From: Pyrocephalus nanus
Taxonomy: Eukaryota > Chordata > Aves > Passeriformes > Tyrannidae
Length of the DNA: 64,000 bases
Assembly (NCBI GenBank): GCA_038380795.1
Contig: CM076259.1
Span: 59,477,938-59,541,937 of the forward strand
Direction of reading: 5' to 3'
Shown: piece after piece, positions 47,512 to 61,300 of the stretch
How positions within the stretch are numbered: position 1 is the stretch's first letter
How the letters are laid out: the number at the start of each line of letters is the position of its first letter
Program-made: the position numbers and the translations under genes
Notes under the pieces: generated by a model
What the model saw: the letters and a program-made list of their open reading frames with translations, nothing else
What the model was told of the DNA's origin: nothing
Database searches by the model: none

Positions 47512-50500
47512 AGAAATTTGAGGTTATTTACTTATTTTTACCAGGCTTAGATTACTCTCTGAGTATGAAGAAATGTACCATACCATCTAGACCTGACAGT
47601 GTCTATGCTTCACCAAAATATTTTTAAACAGCAGACTCTTTTATCTATAGAATGGATCAAATTCTACTCACCATAAGATAATTTCAGAAAGATTTTTCAC
47701 AAAGAGGATGATTGCAGACCCCATAAAATATATTTTACTTGCTCCAGTCACATTTCAAGTCATCTAGTCTAAATACTATCCAAAAAATCAAATACATATC
47801 CACAAATATAAATATTTCCTTTGCAAAGAAAGAATTGAACCAGTCCACCCTACCTACTGTATTCACTGGCCAAATCCCACTAATTCTAACTTCTACCACC
47901 AAAATCCTGCCCTCACCAAAGGGAAGGACTGCAGACTTGGGAAATAATTTACAAAGATAGTCAGCCATACCATTGGCAGGAGGTGAGCTGCATGCTCTGC
48001 TCTTCTACCAACAAGCCAAAGGGGTTCTTCTATTTAATTAACTTACACTCGCCTTCATTTTTCTGGGATTGTGCCCATTTGTGCAGACCACCAAGACTAC
48101 AGAATAGCACAGACGCATCCAGCAAAGTGCCCTTAACAGGCATTTGCTTGCCAAAAAAAGAACTATCTATATTCTCAGTTAGAGTTAGGAGAAAGCATTT
48201 GGGTTTAAATGGGAAAAATATATTAATAGCTTCCCTGTTTCTTCTCCTCTGCAGGCTTATGTACTCTAGAAAACAGATTCTGTTTCAAAAGAGTAGGAAT
48301 ATATCTGGAAGAGCTCATTGTTAAACTACTGGCTACATGCAGATAATACTGTCCTGGGGACAATTTTTTCTGCTACTTTTAATGTGAAGTAGCGTTTTCA
48401 AAATCATTTTGTCAGAGAGCTCTTCCACACGTGAAGGCCTTGAATTTTGATGGCCCTGGAGTAACAATAATATTGCCTGTGCTGTAGAGCAAGCTCTGCA
48501 AGACACTAAGTGTCCTTGACATCCATTACTTAAAAGTACACCTTTCCTGGTAGGATTTGATACTAAAAATAATTCCTTTAAGAATGCAGAGGATCCAGCT
48601 GGAATGCAGAAATAATAACAGTAGTGATATCCATAATAATTCTAATAATGAGTAGTTTATTGAGTCTAGCAGAATTTTACCTTACAAAAGAAGATGTTCC
48701 ATATCTCGGTTTCTCTAGCACAGTACCAACATTTCAGCCCTAAAGTGGTCATGCAGTTTGAGTAGAAGACCACTGTAGGTGCTTTCCAACCAAACTAGTC
48801 TATTCTAGTACAGCCATCATTATCAGTGTTCCCATTTAAGAGACAGTGCAAAGTCGGGGATGAATTGATGGGAGAGCAAGGAACAAACATCCAAACACCT
48901 GAACCCTAGGCTTTATCTGCAAGACCCATGTGCCTCCATACCACAACAGAAGATTCCTAATCTTTTGAGCAGAAGTGAGGAAAGACGGCCTTAGCTGTAG
49001 TCCAAATCAGAAGGCAATACAAAAGGAAGAGCACTGACAGAAAGAGTGGAGCAAAATTGCCCTGGACAAATCTTGGCCAATAAAAAGAAAAATTAGGAAG
49101 CAGTAATCTCTGGATTGGTCTCATCACTGTCCGCATTAAACCCAGTTAGCTCAGGCTCCTTTCACACGCATCAGATAGAAGCTGGCACGCACTGCTATTC
49201 AGTGCTTGTACAAGTGCACGTTTGTTCATCCCAGGGCAGGAAATTCTCCTCCTAAAGCTGCGTAAGATACTTCATCTCCTTCAAAAGCAGATGCCTACAT
49301 TCCTTCAGAGGGAAACCAATATGGATCAGCTAAAATGTTGATGAAGACATACACCTCAAGAGTCAGCCAGGATACACAGCACGTCCTACTTGAAAGCCAA
49401 TGTTGCTAATTTGGAAATAACAATTAACTGACACATGGTAAAGGTTGGCAAATGAGGCAAGAGTTCACAATTACTTTTTCTTACACATTCAGATATGCAA
49501 ACAGAGCTAACTTATGTCATGTTGTCTCTGGGTTTTTTGAACTGTTTTCTTACTCTTCTGGTTTTGTATGCTCCCATTGTGCATTGCATAAGTATCATTT
49601 ATTCAGTGAGGAGAAGGCAGGGGAGAGTGATGAACCTCCATTAAAATGGAAAACACGAGCCTGGAATATTTCATGTTAAGCATAGAAAGAAATTTGTTTT
49701 CTGATGAGAAATAAAACAGACCCTTGAACTTAAAAGTCAATGACAGAAAAAAACCCAAACATGAAGATATGATTTTAGAGTAGAAAATAAAGTTATTCAG
49801 GAGTCAATAATTTTTCAAAAGATTAAAAGAGCATATGCAGCATTACCCATAATGAGATAGGGTGAGTATAGAAAGCTCAATTTGCATGTTATTTAGATTC
49901 AACAGATAGTTGAACTGTTGATATCTAAAGTGCTATTGTTGTGACAGTAAAGGTGGAGGTCCTGCACATCCTCTGAAAATTAATACAGTTTAGCAAAAAT
50001 GGTCAAAATGGCAATCCTTTTGGTATCTAGTGGGATTTAAACTATACAAGAAGGATGGTTCTTCAGATGACTAAATTTCCTTTTTTTATCATCAGGCCAC
50101 AGGGGCTGGCTAAAAAAGGCATCAAGGTAACTTTCTGAATTCAGATCTATCTGCCTCTGGGATTCAACCAGGAATTTAATGCCAAATGGAAAACAGTAGG
50201 TAAGCATGAAACCTGAAGCAATTTATCACTGCTATCTTTTCAACAGATAAGCATTTCTTTGTTTGAACAAACACACATTACAGTACATGAAAAGAAAACT
50301 GTTTTGAACAGCACAGATTCCATAGGGCTTCTACATAATGAAATTTCAGAAAAGATTCAGTACAAAAGTTTTGGTGCACAAAGAAGATTATTAATTTTCC
50401 TTCTTCATGACAAATAGATAAATACCTCTATGCTAAACACAATTTTAAAGTACCATACGCTATTCAGGTTCATATTTTCAGTGCTTCAGAAAGCATGAAG

Positions 50501-51430
50501 AAACATACTTGCGTTATTAATTTCTTGGCACATAAAGTTAAAAAAACCCCAAACAATTCAATTGAAAACCAGTTTGGTTGATAGATAATAACAACTGTTT
50601 TTCTCTAGACTGCCACTTACAAACCCAACATTGATTCTTAAACAACCTGATTCCTTTCCATTTCATACATCAGTACAAGTCATAACGATTGCTCAGATCC
50701 TCTTGCTGCAACTTCACTGTCTTGTATTTTTCTGTCAGCAGCAGATGTATAACAAATCTATGTTTCACTTCTGGTCATCTTAGTGATTGATCGATTGGAA
50801 TTTAGTGTATAGCTCTTTGGATGGCCAAGCCTCATCCTAACTACTTTGGCTCAGCAAAGCAAGGGATGAAGAGCTATACAGTCCTTTCTCCTCTCCAGAT
50901 GAATAGAAGGGTAAAGCACAATTCCAACTTACATACAAAATCCAGCAACCATGAATAATAAGGAGAAATAAAGGTGATTGTATTTGTACCTATCAGATAA
51001 AATGAAGGAGATTTAACATACAGTCAGATGGGTTTTATAAGCTGATAAAGGTGATTTGAATCTGGAAGTATTAATATTAGAGGAAATAAATTATTGTGTG
51101 GGTTTTCTCTTGTTCTCTTTTCTACGTGATTAATTAAAGGTAGACAGGTATCTATTGCATTCTGACACGTGTGCCAGATGTGACTGCTGATACACTGATC
51201 AAACAAAACGGAGGGGGAAAAAGAGCTTTAACTAGAAATGGAGTTTACTGCACACCAAAACCACTGTACTAAATGTTTACATAAACGTAACAAATCTGCA
51301 AAGAGGTGGAGAGTGGGTGGCCCAATCAACCCTTTGCCTGCTGCAGGGGGTGGCTATTGGAAAAAAAATGAGAGATGAGTTCTCTTAAAAGTAAAGGCAA
51401 GCACTAAAAGTAAGGAGAAAGAGAACTAGA
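47512..51430. other. Unique non-coding sequence
   Basis: Overlapping short frames (up to 113 codons at 47983-48324) without recognised products. A small direct repeat with GAATGCAGA..GGAATGCAGA lies near 48582-48610. No transposon recognised. Confidence 0.55.
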
Positions 51431-51450
51431 AGACTGTCTGTAGACAGTCT
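51431..51450. repeat. Perfect palindrome, 9-bp arms, 2-nt spacer
   Basis: AGACTGTCT (51431-51439) and AGACAGTCT (51442-51450) are exact reverse complements around GT. It contains two GTCT/AGAC half-sites of the SMAD type, arranged as inverted repeats. That is only a motif resemblance. Confidence 0.9.
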
Positions 51451-54400
51451 ACCAGGAAAGAAGAAAAGTTAACAGAAAGGATCCTAAAAGTTCTTCACTG
51501 TTTTGTTGAATCTTCAAGGAAATAAAAGAATTAACACAGGAACAAAGAAAATGCCTTTCAGAGAAAGCATGGATTTTACAATAGGAAGAAAGCCCCAGGG
51601 AAGACTACTGCTAAATATGGAAGCCAAACACAAACTAAGCTAAATCAGTGAGAGAAGAGAGACGCTGCAGATACGCACAGTATCTTCTCTGTTTTATTTT
51701 CACATTCTCGAAAGCAACGTCAAAAGTCACTTTGCTTTATAAAAAGTAAAGGTCTAGTCCAGGCTAGCAGTCCTAACACATCTCATATTGTGCTAACTTC
51801 GCTTTTGCTCTGGGCCTCCCAAAATACTTAGCGCTGGTATTCAAACTTTAGGGTAGAAGCAGATCTCTGAAGACCATTCCTCTTCTAGTTCTTTAAAGAC
51901 TTCTTGAACACAGAATGAATGCCCTGCACGCTTCAAATCTTGTAAGGATTCATATTTGAGCTTTTAGCTTATGCCCTCCAGAACAGGCAGGATTCAAGAA
52001 ACTCAACCCATGGGCTGGCAAATTCATCATATCCTTCCTGAGATATTCAGGACTGACAGGTATGGTAAAACGTACACTATTCCATGGATGACAATCCCTT
52101 GCTCTTTTGAGAAAGTAAGAAGACGATTTTTGGCCTAAATGACACAGCTCTGCACATCTGCCCAGGCAAAGCCTGGCACAATCCCAAACCAGCCTGCACA
52201 GAGGCCAGAATGCTGCCATAAAGAAGCCTTCACCAAAGAACAATCTAAGAATGACTGGTGGATGGATGGATGAATGGATCAAACTATAGGTGGGTCATAC
52301 GCACAACAGAAGCAAGAAGTTCTGAACAATTTTTTCGCTTTCAGATTTTCAGAAAGATAATGTAAAAATATCTGCTGAACTGGAGGCAAGGAGAAGTGCA
52401 AGGAAGATGATGATGTGGCATAATGAGGTTACAAACCAGACAACAATAACTCTGCAGTGTAAGAAAGTTACATAACCATTTTCCAAGTTGCCTGTACTTT
52501 CTGTACAACTCAGAAGAAAAACCTAGTCTCTACCAAGAGAGCATACTGCAGCAAGTCCCCTCACTGATTTTAGGATGGTAGCATTTACCCTTCCTTATAA
52601 GCCATCAGAGAGACAATTGTATGTCGTGTAAATACAGTTGGGACATGAATTAATTTCAAACCTATCACATAATCTGATGAGATTTCCCTTGAGATCTCCT
52701 AACACTTTGCAGCACTGTGAGCCATTATTTCCATACTTATTGGAAGTAATGTCTGAGCCCAGGCAAGGCACAATATTCCCACTGAGAATTGTCATGACAG
52801 GAGTGGAATTAATTCATATTGCCACTATACATATCCAGGGTCTTTTTGGCATCATTATCATGTAACCCAAAATATATTTAAATCTATGATGATATAGTAT
52901 ACCATATAACAGTATGGTATCCTAAATTTGGACATATGTTCCTTTCTCCATGTAGAGAACAAAAGTCACATTTCCCCCGCATTTACATAAGCCTGATACA
53001 ACTCAATCATCTTCAGTGGTGGAGCTCTTGGCTTGTACAAGTGTGGAATCAGAACTGAATCTGTGACATAATAGAAGTACTCAAGATCCTTTTAAGATGC
53101 AATTTATTAAGGAGATAGACCTTAATCATAATGAGCTGTGATGCTGGTTGTCATATTTTAGAGGATGAGCAAGAAGCTTTTTTTTTTTTTAATTGCAGTT
53201 AAATTAATTCACTCTTATCATGGAGTTACTTAGCTATTTTGAACATTCTCCAGGTGGTTGCTGTTACCAAATGTGGACAGATCCCTTTGAGCTTCACTAT
53301 AAAACAGCCATGCTAAAGTCTTTGGATGTACTGAAGACTCACCTATGTTAAAATAGTTTCTTATTCCCAAGCTATTCTCCAGCAAACTTTCACCAAATAC
53401 TTCTGAGTTATTTTTGAAAGTAAATTTTCTCCATTTATAGTGGAGCTGTTCTTACCTGATTCATACAAACTTGTAACACTGCAATTTGTCACCACGGAAA
53501 CAACTGTGCGGTCACCATAGATGATGTCACTGCATGAATCAAGTAAGAAAATCATGGAAATTACTTTTAAAAACCCACAAAACCATCAAGTAAACAGCCT
53601 TCTAAATAAATTCAGTAACAATGTGGAACAATCCAGAAAGAAATTCAATTGAAGGTGATACTTTAAATTCAGTTTTCAAAATTTTTCAGTGTTTTTTGAC
53701 TTTTTATGTTTCTCTGGGGGTAGCAGCCAGTGAGTAAAATCCTGTAAAATGGTTTCTATTAAGCCCATCTCATAACCAGCACTGCATCCCACAATGAGAC
53801 TGCTGCAGCTTCAAACCTGTCTCTCCCAAAACTTTCATAGGAAGCTGAGACACAGCAGTCTTCTCCCTAAGGGCATGCTGAGACCTGACCTGTCCACTTA
53901 ATTAGCCACTTAACCATTCTAGCAAAAGAGGCTGAAAATGCATCTGTCTGCAAACAGCCTACCACTGCCCAGCAGCTTTAAATATTATATATCTATATCT
54001 TTCTCTATCTCCATTTTCCTGACAGAAATAACCGAAGGCCAGAAATCTTTTCAGCTGTTGTGCCCTACATATGCGAATGCTACAGTGATGTCTATTTTTT
54101 GGATCAATGTTGATTTTCATCCAGGATTCTGTAAAGCTTTGAGGCAAAAACCTTGGAAAGAGAAAGAGTGATACTATTTCATAATCCAGGGTAGCCTATT
54201 GGAAATCTGCCTGTAACTCAAGTACAAATTCAAAATAACCACATTTTTATTTAAATAATATATTTCTGTATTTAGTAGGCAAGTAGATAAATTCATTTGT
54301 GATTCTGGCTAACTTACAAATTTCTTACAACTACCGGTAACACACAGATAAAACTGCCATTCCAAGGTGATTCTAACTTTAGAAATAATAATAAATCATA

Positions 54401-57154
54401 TTTACCATATCAATCTTAAAGCTTTATAATTTTGTCATATTTTGCATGAAAAGATAACCTCAACTTTATTTCTGAAATTCTATCATTGATGATGACTTAA
54501 AAGCAGCCACTTTCATCACTATTATAGATTAAATTTCTGTCTGGGGTATTAAACTTTAGGAAACATTTTCACAAAAAGGAAGCACATCTTTTACAGCCTT
54601 ACTAATTAAATTGAATTACCAGTGCCCTGGAATTGAAGATACTAAAAAAAAAAAAAAATTCTCAATCATTTTTGCTTTGCATGTGATAAATGCTACAATC
54701 ACTCTTTTTAGTGAAAATACAAAGGAAATAATATTACGTAACAACAAAGTTCATCACAGCAGGTCAACTGAGATTGGTGGGATTCATTAGCATGTATGTG
54801 ACTGGTAAATAGTTGAGTTAATTTTAGGTTGAGTGACATATTTAGAAAACTATGAATCACCTTATTTTGTGAATTTAATCAACCTTTGCTCTTCCCTGGA
54901 TAATTCAGTGTACATCTGCAATATTAAGATGGAACAGAGGCTTCACTCTGCAGCCCTCCGAAATGCCAGTGGTTTGCAAAATTTCAAACCCATGAACTAC
55001 ATTAAATACTGTTTTTCAGCAGCAAGGAATTCACCACAAATAAAGTATCATAACTATGGAAAAAAACCAAAAATTAATTAGATAAATAAATAGATAACCC
55101 AAGAAGCTGAAGTTTTAGCCACATTTATGCTGAAATAATAATTTGCTTTGTTTCTAGGAATAAAAAAGCTAAAGTACACAAGATATCAATGCAGAAAGAC
55201 TATTTTTAAGGAAACTTTCAAAAAAAACTCCAGCTCCTTTGAAAAATTTAAGCAATCCTCAAATGCTTCTTAGCGTTGCTTAGCCCAATTAAATCACATT
55301 ACAAAACAAAAAATTGTATTGCGTGTCCCACCTTTGGCTCTGAAAAATGCTACTTTCAAAGGCAGGAAATATCTTTTTTTTGAAACTTAGCTTTATTTGG
55401 AAATAAGTAACAATTCCTAGCTAATATGAGCTATTCATTTATTTTTCGTCAGATGCCTTCTGATCTCTTAGCACAAAATTTTTCTTTATTTCTGAAAGAC
55501 ACTGTATTAGTACGTGTTTTGATATTGAACATGACAATATTTAGATAACAGTGGGCTTTTCTATGTAAAATTTAAGCTGTGAAGATATGAACTTGCAAAA
55601 AGAGCAATTACTCTTCAGTTTCATATTTTGAATATGCAAACAATATGCTTGTGGATTACTGGCAGCTACAACTCAGGCTATGACACTGAACTGCTACTAA
55701 TACACAAAGAAATTAATGTAATTATAAATATGGGGAAAATATCAACACTATTTGTGTTAGTTAGTTACTAGAAGGTAAAATACTTTGTCAGCTGTAAAAC
55801 AATACAAATTGTTGTAAATTGTTCAGTACAATTATAAGACACATATATTCAAAGCACTACAGTTTATATTCTAGGTCTGTCCTCCTGGGATCAATTTATG
55901 ATAATTTGTGCTGGGTAGTTTGTCTTGACAAAATAACGATACTTTGTTCACAAGTTGCTACATTTGGCTATCACACACTTTATCTGTCTGTAGGATTACA
56001 GACCCAACCATTGCACCATGAATAGGGATACACATTGCTGGGATTCGCAGGGATGGGAAGCAGAAGGCATTGTTAGTACCTATGTAGAGAGCACCACATG
56101 AGTGTGCATCTGCCTCTCAAATTTGGAAACACTTTCCTCAAGCAAATGCAGGAAAAAAACATAACAGAATCAATAGCAGGTGGTATCCACTTCTTCACTC
56201 TTGGCATTGGTTTCTTGAGTGTTCAAACTAAAAATCCCACTTGGACTTTTACAGTCTTCACCCCATGCATGCAAAGGATGTAGTGACAGGCAGTAACTCT
56301 GCTACGGAGGCTCAGGAGATCTACAGAAAAGATCCCTGCAGATAACAGCCAGCTAGGTAAGTAATGCAACATGGACAAAGCACACATTATAAGGGGCTGC
56401 TGATTTCTTCCATACTCAGATTCATTAATCCATTTAAGCAGAAAAAGTGCCTTCATTTTCCTTCCTTTTTTTGCACTTGGGCTTAAACTTGTGCTCAGAA
56501 TTACTGGTATTATAAACAGTAACCAATCTTAAACAAGATTTTTTCAAAGCTCCTTATTAGTGCTTTATTTTTTGAGTCTGACAGTTGTGTAACATGTTAT
56601 TGACATCCTCAACTAATAACACCATGAGTTACTTGATAGCACATGCCATGTTTAGCAGCCTGACTCAGACAAGGCAGGTCCAGTGAATTAGAAGAAGCTG
56701 ATCCCAGGTTCCCAGGTATCAAAGTGGCACCCTTGTAAACACACGTTTACACACAGGTAAACACTTCCTAGCTCTGCAAAGGGAGACAAACAGTTGCAAC
56801 AATGCACCAATTTGGAAAAGCAAAATAGCTTTAACATGTAACTCAACTTCTTAGCGTAACTTTGATAAACAGAAGGGACAACAGCCGAGGTCCACATAAC
56901 TAAATACAACACAGTGCCTAGGTGGGGCAGCAAATTAAAAATGAACAGGGAACTGCTAGAAGCTGACACTTTCCCAAATAAAACCAAATTGCTACTGCTG
57001 AGTTCATACTAGCTGATGCACAGTTCTGTTTTATTTCCCATGCTCCATGTGGCTGATTCAAAGCTCACTGAGAGCAATACTGTCCTTTTTGGACACAGCC
57101 TCAAGTAAGAGCAAGAACAGACAAAATAACTCAGTTTAACTGACTAAAACAGTT
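51451..57154. other. Unique non-coding sequence
   Basis: AT-rich. Frames up to 110 codons without recognised products. A (GGAT)n run of about 20 bp lies at 52258-52279, and T and A runs of about 13-14 nt lie near 53178 and 54644. No transposon is recognised until the CR1 fragment at 57155. Confidence 0.55.
52258..52279 (+). repeat. (GGAT)n microsatellite
   Basis: GGTGGATGGATGGATGAATG-type tandem tetramers with one interruption. A minor simple repeat. Confidence 0.8.
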
Positions 57155-57475
57155 CTGTTTAATATCATTGCCAATGGTCTGGATGAGGGGACTGAGTACA
57201 CCCTCAGCTGGTTTGCAGAGGACACCAAGTTTGGTGGGAGTGTTCATCTGCTGGAGGACAGGAAGGCTCTGCCAAGAGATCCAGACAGGCCATGGACAAT
57301 TGCATGAGGTTCAACAAGGCCAAGTGCTGGGCCTTACACTTGTGTCACAACAATCCCATGCAGTACTTCAGGCTGGGGGAAGAGTGTCTGGAAAGTTGCC
57401 TGATGGAAAAGGACTTGGGGGTGCTGGTTGACAGCTTCTGAACATGAGCCAGCAGTGTCTGGAGAGACTTTTCTA
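57155..57475 (+). mobile_element. CR1 LINE fragment from the end of the reverse transcriptase
   Basis: In one frame the start reads as the CR1 reverse-transcriptase stretch around [10 protein letters not shown] followed by FAEDT. That is the FADD catalytic box with the first aspartate changed to glutamate. The later words TTCAACAAGGCCAAGTGCTG, CTTGGGGGTGCTGGTTGACA and CATGAGCCAGCAGTGT are also typical of CR1. The frame closes soon after, at GCATGA, and indels break the rest. Unlike the other copies it lacks the 3' terminus. The 40 bp after it (57470-57511) may be a further 3' CR1 segment joined by an internal deletion. Confidence 0.88.
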
Positions 57476-57516
57476 TGAAGTGGTGGAAGGATAAGGGAGG
57501 AGTCCTTCCCTGCTGG

Positions 57517-58333
57517 TGTTATGGTTACAAGTCAGGGAAGAGAGCTATAATGATGAATATTCATACCATTATGTCATCTGAAGGGGGGGGCACCCCACTC
57601 AGCACAGAGAGTTAGAAGGGGTGGGGCTTTTGCCGCATGTAAAAGTTGTTCTGGGGTCTCAGCCACCGCCGGAAACCATCCCTGCTCTGCAGGGACAGCA
57701 GCAAAGCTGGGAGATGCTGCTTCACCCCCATGGCCTGACCAGGACAGCCACCGGAGCGCTGCCACCACCCACTCGCCACACAGAACCAGTGCCAGAATCT
57801 CTGCCAGTGCTGGGGCCACTGAATCGGAGAGAGTGAAAGTGAAATGAATTGTTACCACCTACAGCCCAGTCAAGCCAAGTGGGACAACACATGGCAGGGA
57901 ACAAGGGAATTCCAAACTGGCACCACCACTGCAGTTAAGACTGGAATTGACTGGGTGTCGTGCAGTGGCCAGTTTGGTATTGTGCCTCCTTGTGAGCAGG
58001 GCAGTTTTCCTGAGTTTTTGCTTTTGCCCCTGTTCTCCCATTGTTTTCTTTTGTTTTGTTGGGCGAATGGGGCACAGCGGCAGGGAGGACCCTCTGCCCT
58101 TCTTTTCCCCCTTTGTTTCCAGGGGACCACATGAAACAGAGAACTCTCTTTTCTATGGGTAAGCTGTTTCCCTCGTATCCTTGGGGTGTTGCTGGTTTTC
58201 CTTGTTAGTAAACCGTTATTTTTTCATTTATAACCTCCTTGCATTTTTTTGTCTATCTATGAGGGAAACAAAAAGGGGAGGGAGTTCATTTTATTAGAGT
58301 TCCTGTCCCAGTATTTGTTTATAAACAAAGCCA
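57517..58333 (+). mobile_element. Solo LTR of a second avian ERV family
   Basis: About 817 bp starting TGTTATGGTTACAAGTCAGG and ending near TTATAAACAAAGCCA. The 3' part carries GGTAAGCTGTTTCCCTCGTA, TTGTTAGTAAACCGTTATTT, ATTTATAACCTCCTTGCATT, TGTCTATCTATGAGGGAAAC and AGGGGAGGGAGTTCATTTTA. I remember these as the R/U5 and end region of a common avian ERV LTR. Flanks are GCTGG (57512-57516) and ACTGG (58334-58338), a 4/5 match. No second LTR or internal genes are present. The element is GC-richer than its surroundings, which explains the crowd of overlapping frames at 57574-58162. Exact ends are uncertain by a base or two. Confidence 0.8.
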
Positions 58334-61300
58334 ACTGGTTACAGAATAGAAGAAGATCCATGCATGACTTTTTCCTGGTAACAATACTAAGCACAAAAGC
58401 AGTTTGAAAGTGCCTCTGAAGAGGTAAAATATTTATGTTTTTCAATAAAGCTCAATGCAGAATGCAGACAATTGAGTTGGAATCTGTAAGTTCTTTGTCT
58501 GATCAAAATACACTCTTTTTTTTTTTTTAAGAAGACTATTTTGCTTAGTTGGTATTCAGTATGTATTCAGTATTCTCCTTCCAGGTGTCACTTCTCAACA
58601 TGGTGTAAGTCACTCTGCACTTCTGGAGGAGTCTTGTGAGCCATACACACCTGCAAGACTACCATCCACCTTCCCGGCCCCTATATCAGGCCATGCAACA
58701 TACTGGGTGACCCAACTGCAGGGGACAGTCAAGGGACTGCCCTCACAGTGAGTGACCACTGCCTGCTGTCAAATGACAGCAATGCCCTTGCAGCAGTGCT
58801 GAAGAGCTCCATGCTTTGTTCCATGGACAGAGGAGGTACAACCCTTCCAACTGAACTTCCCAGTTTCTGGCTGCTTGTCACAATTTAACATTACTTTCTG
58901 TGTTTAATGTTTCAGATTTGTGTGTAGTTTAAAAAAAAAAAAAAGGTTGGAGCGTGCCAGTTATTCCTCCAAGGTTTCAGAACACAAACTTTGCAGCTCT
59001 TCTGCAGTTTGGCATAGGCTGCTGCAGATGGAAGACAGACATCTGTCCGCCAACGTTTAAAGAGGACCAGATTTTTTTGTTTAGAAATTTTAGCTGTTTA
59101 GCACTTGCAGCCATGCAATCAGCCAGACCAACCCTTCCCTCTGTAACAAGTGCATTTACAAATGACCAAGGAAGATAACTGCTTGTGCAGGATTCACACA
59201 TGCAGAGATGTCTGGGCTCATTGAGACTGACTTAACAGTTACTTATGGAAAGGAAGGGGTCAACTTTTTCTAACCTGGCTTGAAAAGCTCTGAAACTCAC
59301 ATAGCCTTCTACCATTTACTGAGAAGGAAGGAAAACAAAGTTGTCCAGTAGCCTTTTCAGCTCATGTCAGACAGAAAGGTTTGCTAATTCTGAGTCCTTC
59401 CAACCCAAACATCTGAGGGAAGTTGCTGAACTGGTGCATGCTCTTGCTAAATCGGCTGTGCTCCTTTGCTGGCTGATGGCTGCCGACTTTGACCTCAAAT
59501 ACTCCAGCTTCCTCTCCCCCAATGTTACAGTTGCTCTCTGCTATCACACCTGATTTTTCACAAAAGTTTCTGCACCTTCCAGGCTTGTCACAACAGCCCT
59601 TCAAGCACAAGCTGAAGCCAACTTGACACAACAGATTTTGTTTTTCTCTCGGAGACACACATATGCCACAAAGACTGCAGTTCATCACCTAGCGCTTCAA
59701 ACACTCCTGAGCACACCCAAGTGGGATAGCACTTTCCTTTTCATCACCCTTTTTTTTTCCTTTTAAAGTAAAAATTTGCTTAAAGCAAGTCCGTTTGAGG
59801 TTAAGTTCCTAATTTATGCTCAGTGAGCTGTCTTGTGCTGTGTCCAAAACTGGCACAGAACCATTGCCAACTTTTCCTGAAACCCTGTGCACAGCCTGGG
59901 GAATGAATCTTCTTCTGCTCTAGCATCCCTTGAGCTGGAATCCTTCAGCACTTGAAGATTTCTTCCTTGTGCAGAAGGGTGATGCCTGCATGACTGTGTG
60001 CATGCAGGGTGAAGTTTCCAGAAGCAATGGAAAGTGAGCCATGCCGCAAAAGTCCTGCAGTGCTTACTCCTTTCTTCCTTTCGGCATGACATCTTGGGAA
60101 AAATTCAGGGAGGAAACAAATGCTGACAACTGACAGGCACTGGGCAGTGTCTTGAGGAAAGCAGGGAAATGTGGTACCCTACGGACAAGGGCATGGCTGG
60201 TGGGAGGAGAGCAGCCAGACGTCTGGTTCATTCCCAGCTGGGGATTAAGAAGTCGCAGGTGAACCAAGGCCATGTGCCCTACTAATAGCAGCAGCTTCCT
60301 GCTCAAAATAAGAAGCAGGTTCACACATTTGTTCTCCATTTGGGTTCAGACATAAGCTGCAACACAGATGTTCACAGGGCACAAAGGGGACACCCAGCAG
60401 AGCTAGCTGCAAAAGAAAATTTACAGGAATGACAGCAAGTTGCCTTTTACAGCAGGCTCTCTAGAGAGGCACTAAAAGGGAAGCTCATTCTGCTATGATT
60501 TTTTTTCTGAAGCTCCTCCTTGTGTAAGGTCTCACTGCTGCCCATCTCCAGAGACTGTAAATGAATTAAGAAGAGGAAAAAGCAAAAAAACCATGGAAAA
60601 GCAAAATAAAGAAGCAAAGGAGAAAACAAAGCAGAACAAATGAAACCAAAGAAATGTACCACAAAGGGGAACAGATTAAAAAGAGAGTAGTAAGGGCATA
60701 TCAATAGATATGAGAAATATTAGGAAAATGCAAACATCAGAAACACTGAGATCCTTTGCACAGACTCGGAAAGAATGATTAGATAAAGAATCCTCTGACA
60801 AGCCTGAACATCCAAGAGATCTGGTAGTAGGGCTTTAAGTGATCCAGACAGGTGCCTGACCCCATACATAAAACTGAGGCCATGGTTCTTCTTCAGTTTT
60901 TGCCAGATATCTTGGAACCTACAGGTGAAGCACACTATGAAGATAGGCTACTTTCTAATTCTTACAGAATACGCAACTTGCTGCAAAAAAACCTTTTTTG
61001 TGGAAGAGTCCTATACACCAAAAACTGCTCCTGGGTTTTATTCATAGGAATTCAACCTCTCCCCTGCTGTAAATCTCTTTAAAGTTTCTCATACAGACCA
61101 AGGTAAGTTCAGCTGTTACATTCATGTATTCAAGAAACATTTTACTCTGAGCTGAGACTCAAAAAAAATTTTCTAGGTCTATAAACTCTTTGGAAACAAG
61201 AAAAATTTCTAAATCTTCTCTCATTTATCTTTCTTCATTGCTAAGAGCTCAGCAGAGTTTCAAGTACTATAAAGTGTGACCCGACTTTTAAAAAATACAT

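Noticed and set aside
57574..58162. Cluster of short frames on both strands
   Set aside because: They sit within the GC-richer solo LTR. LTRs of this type do not encode proteins.
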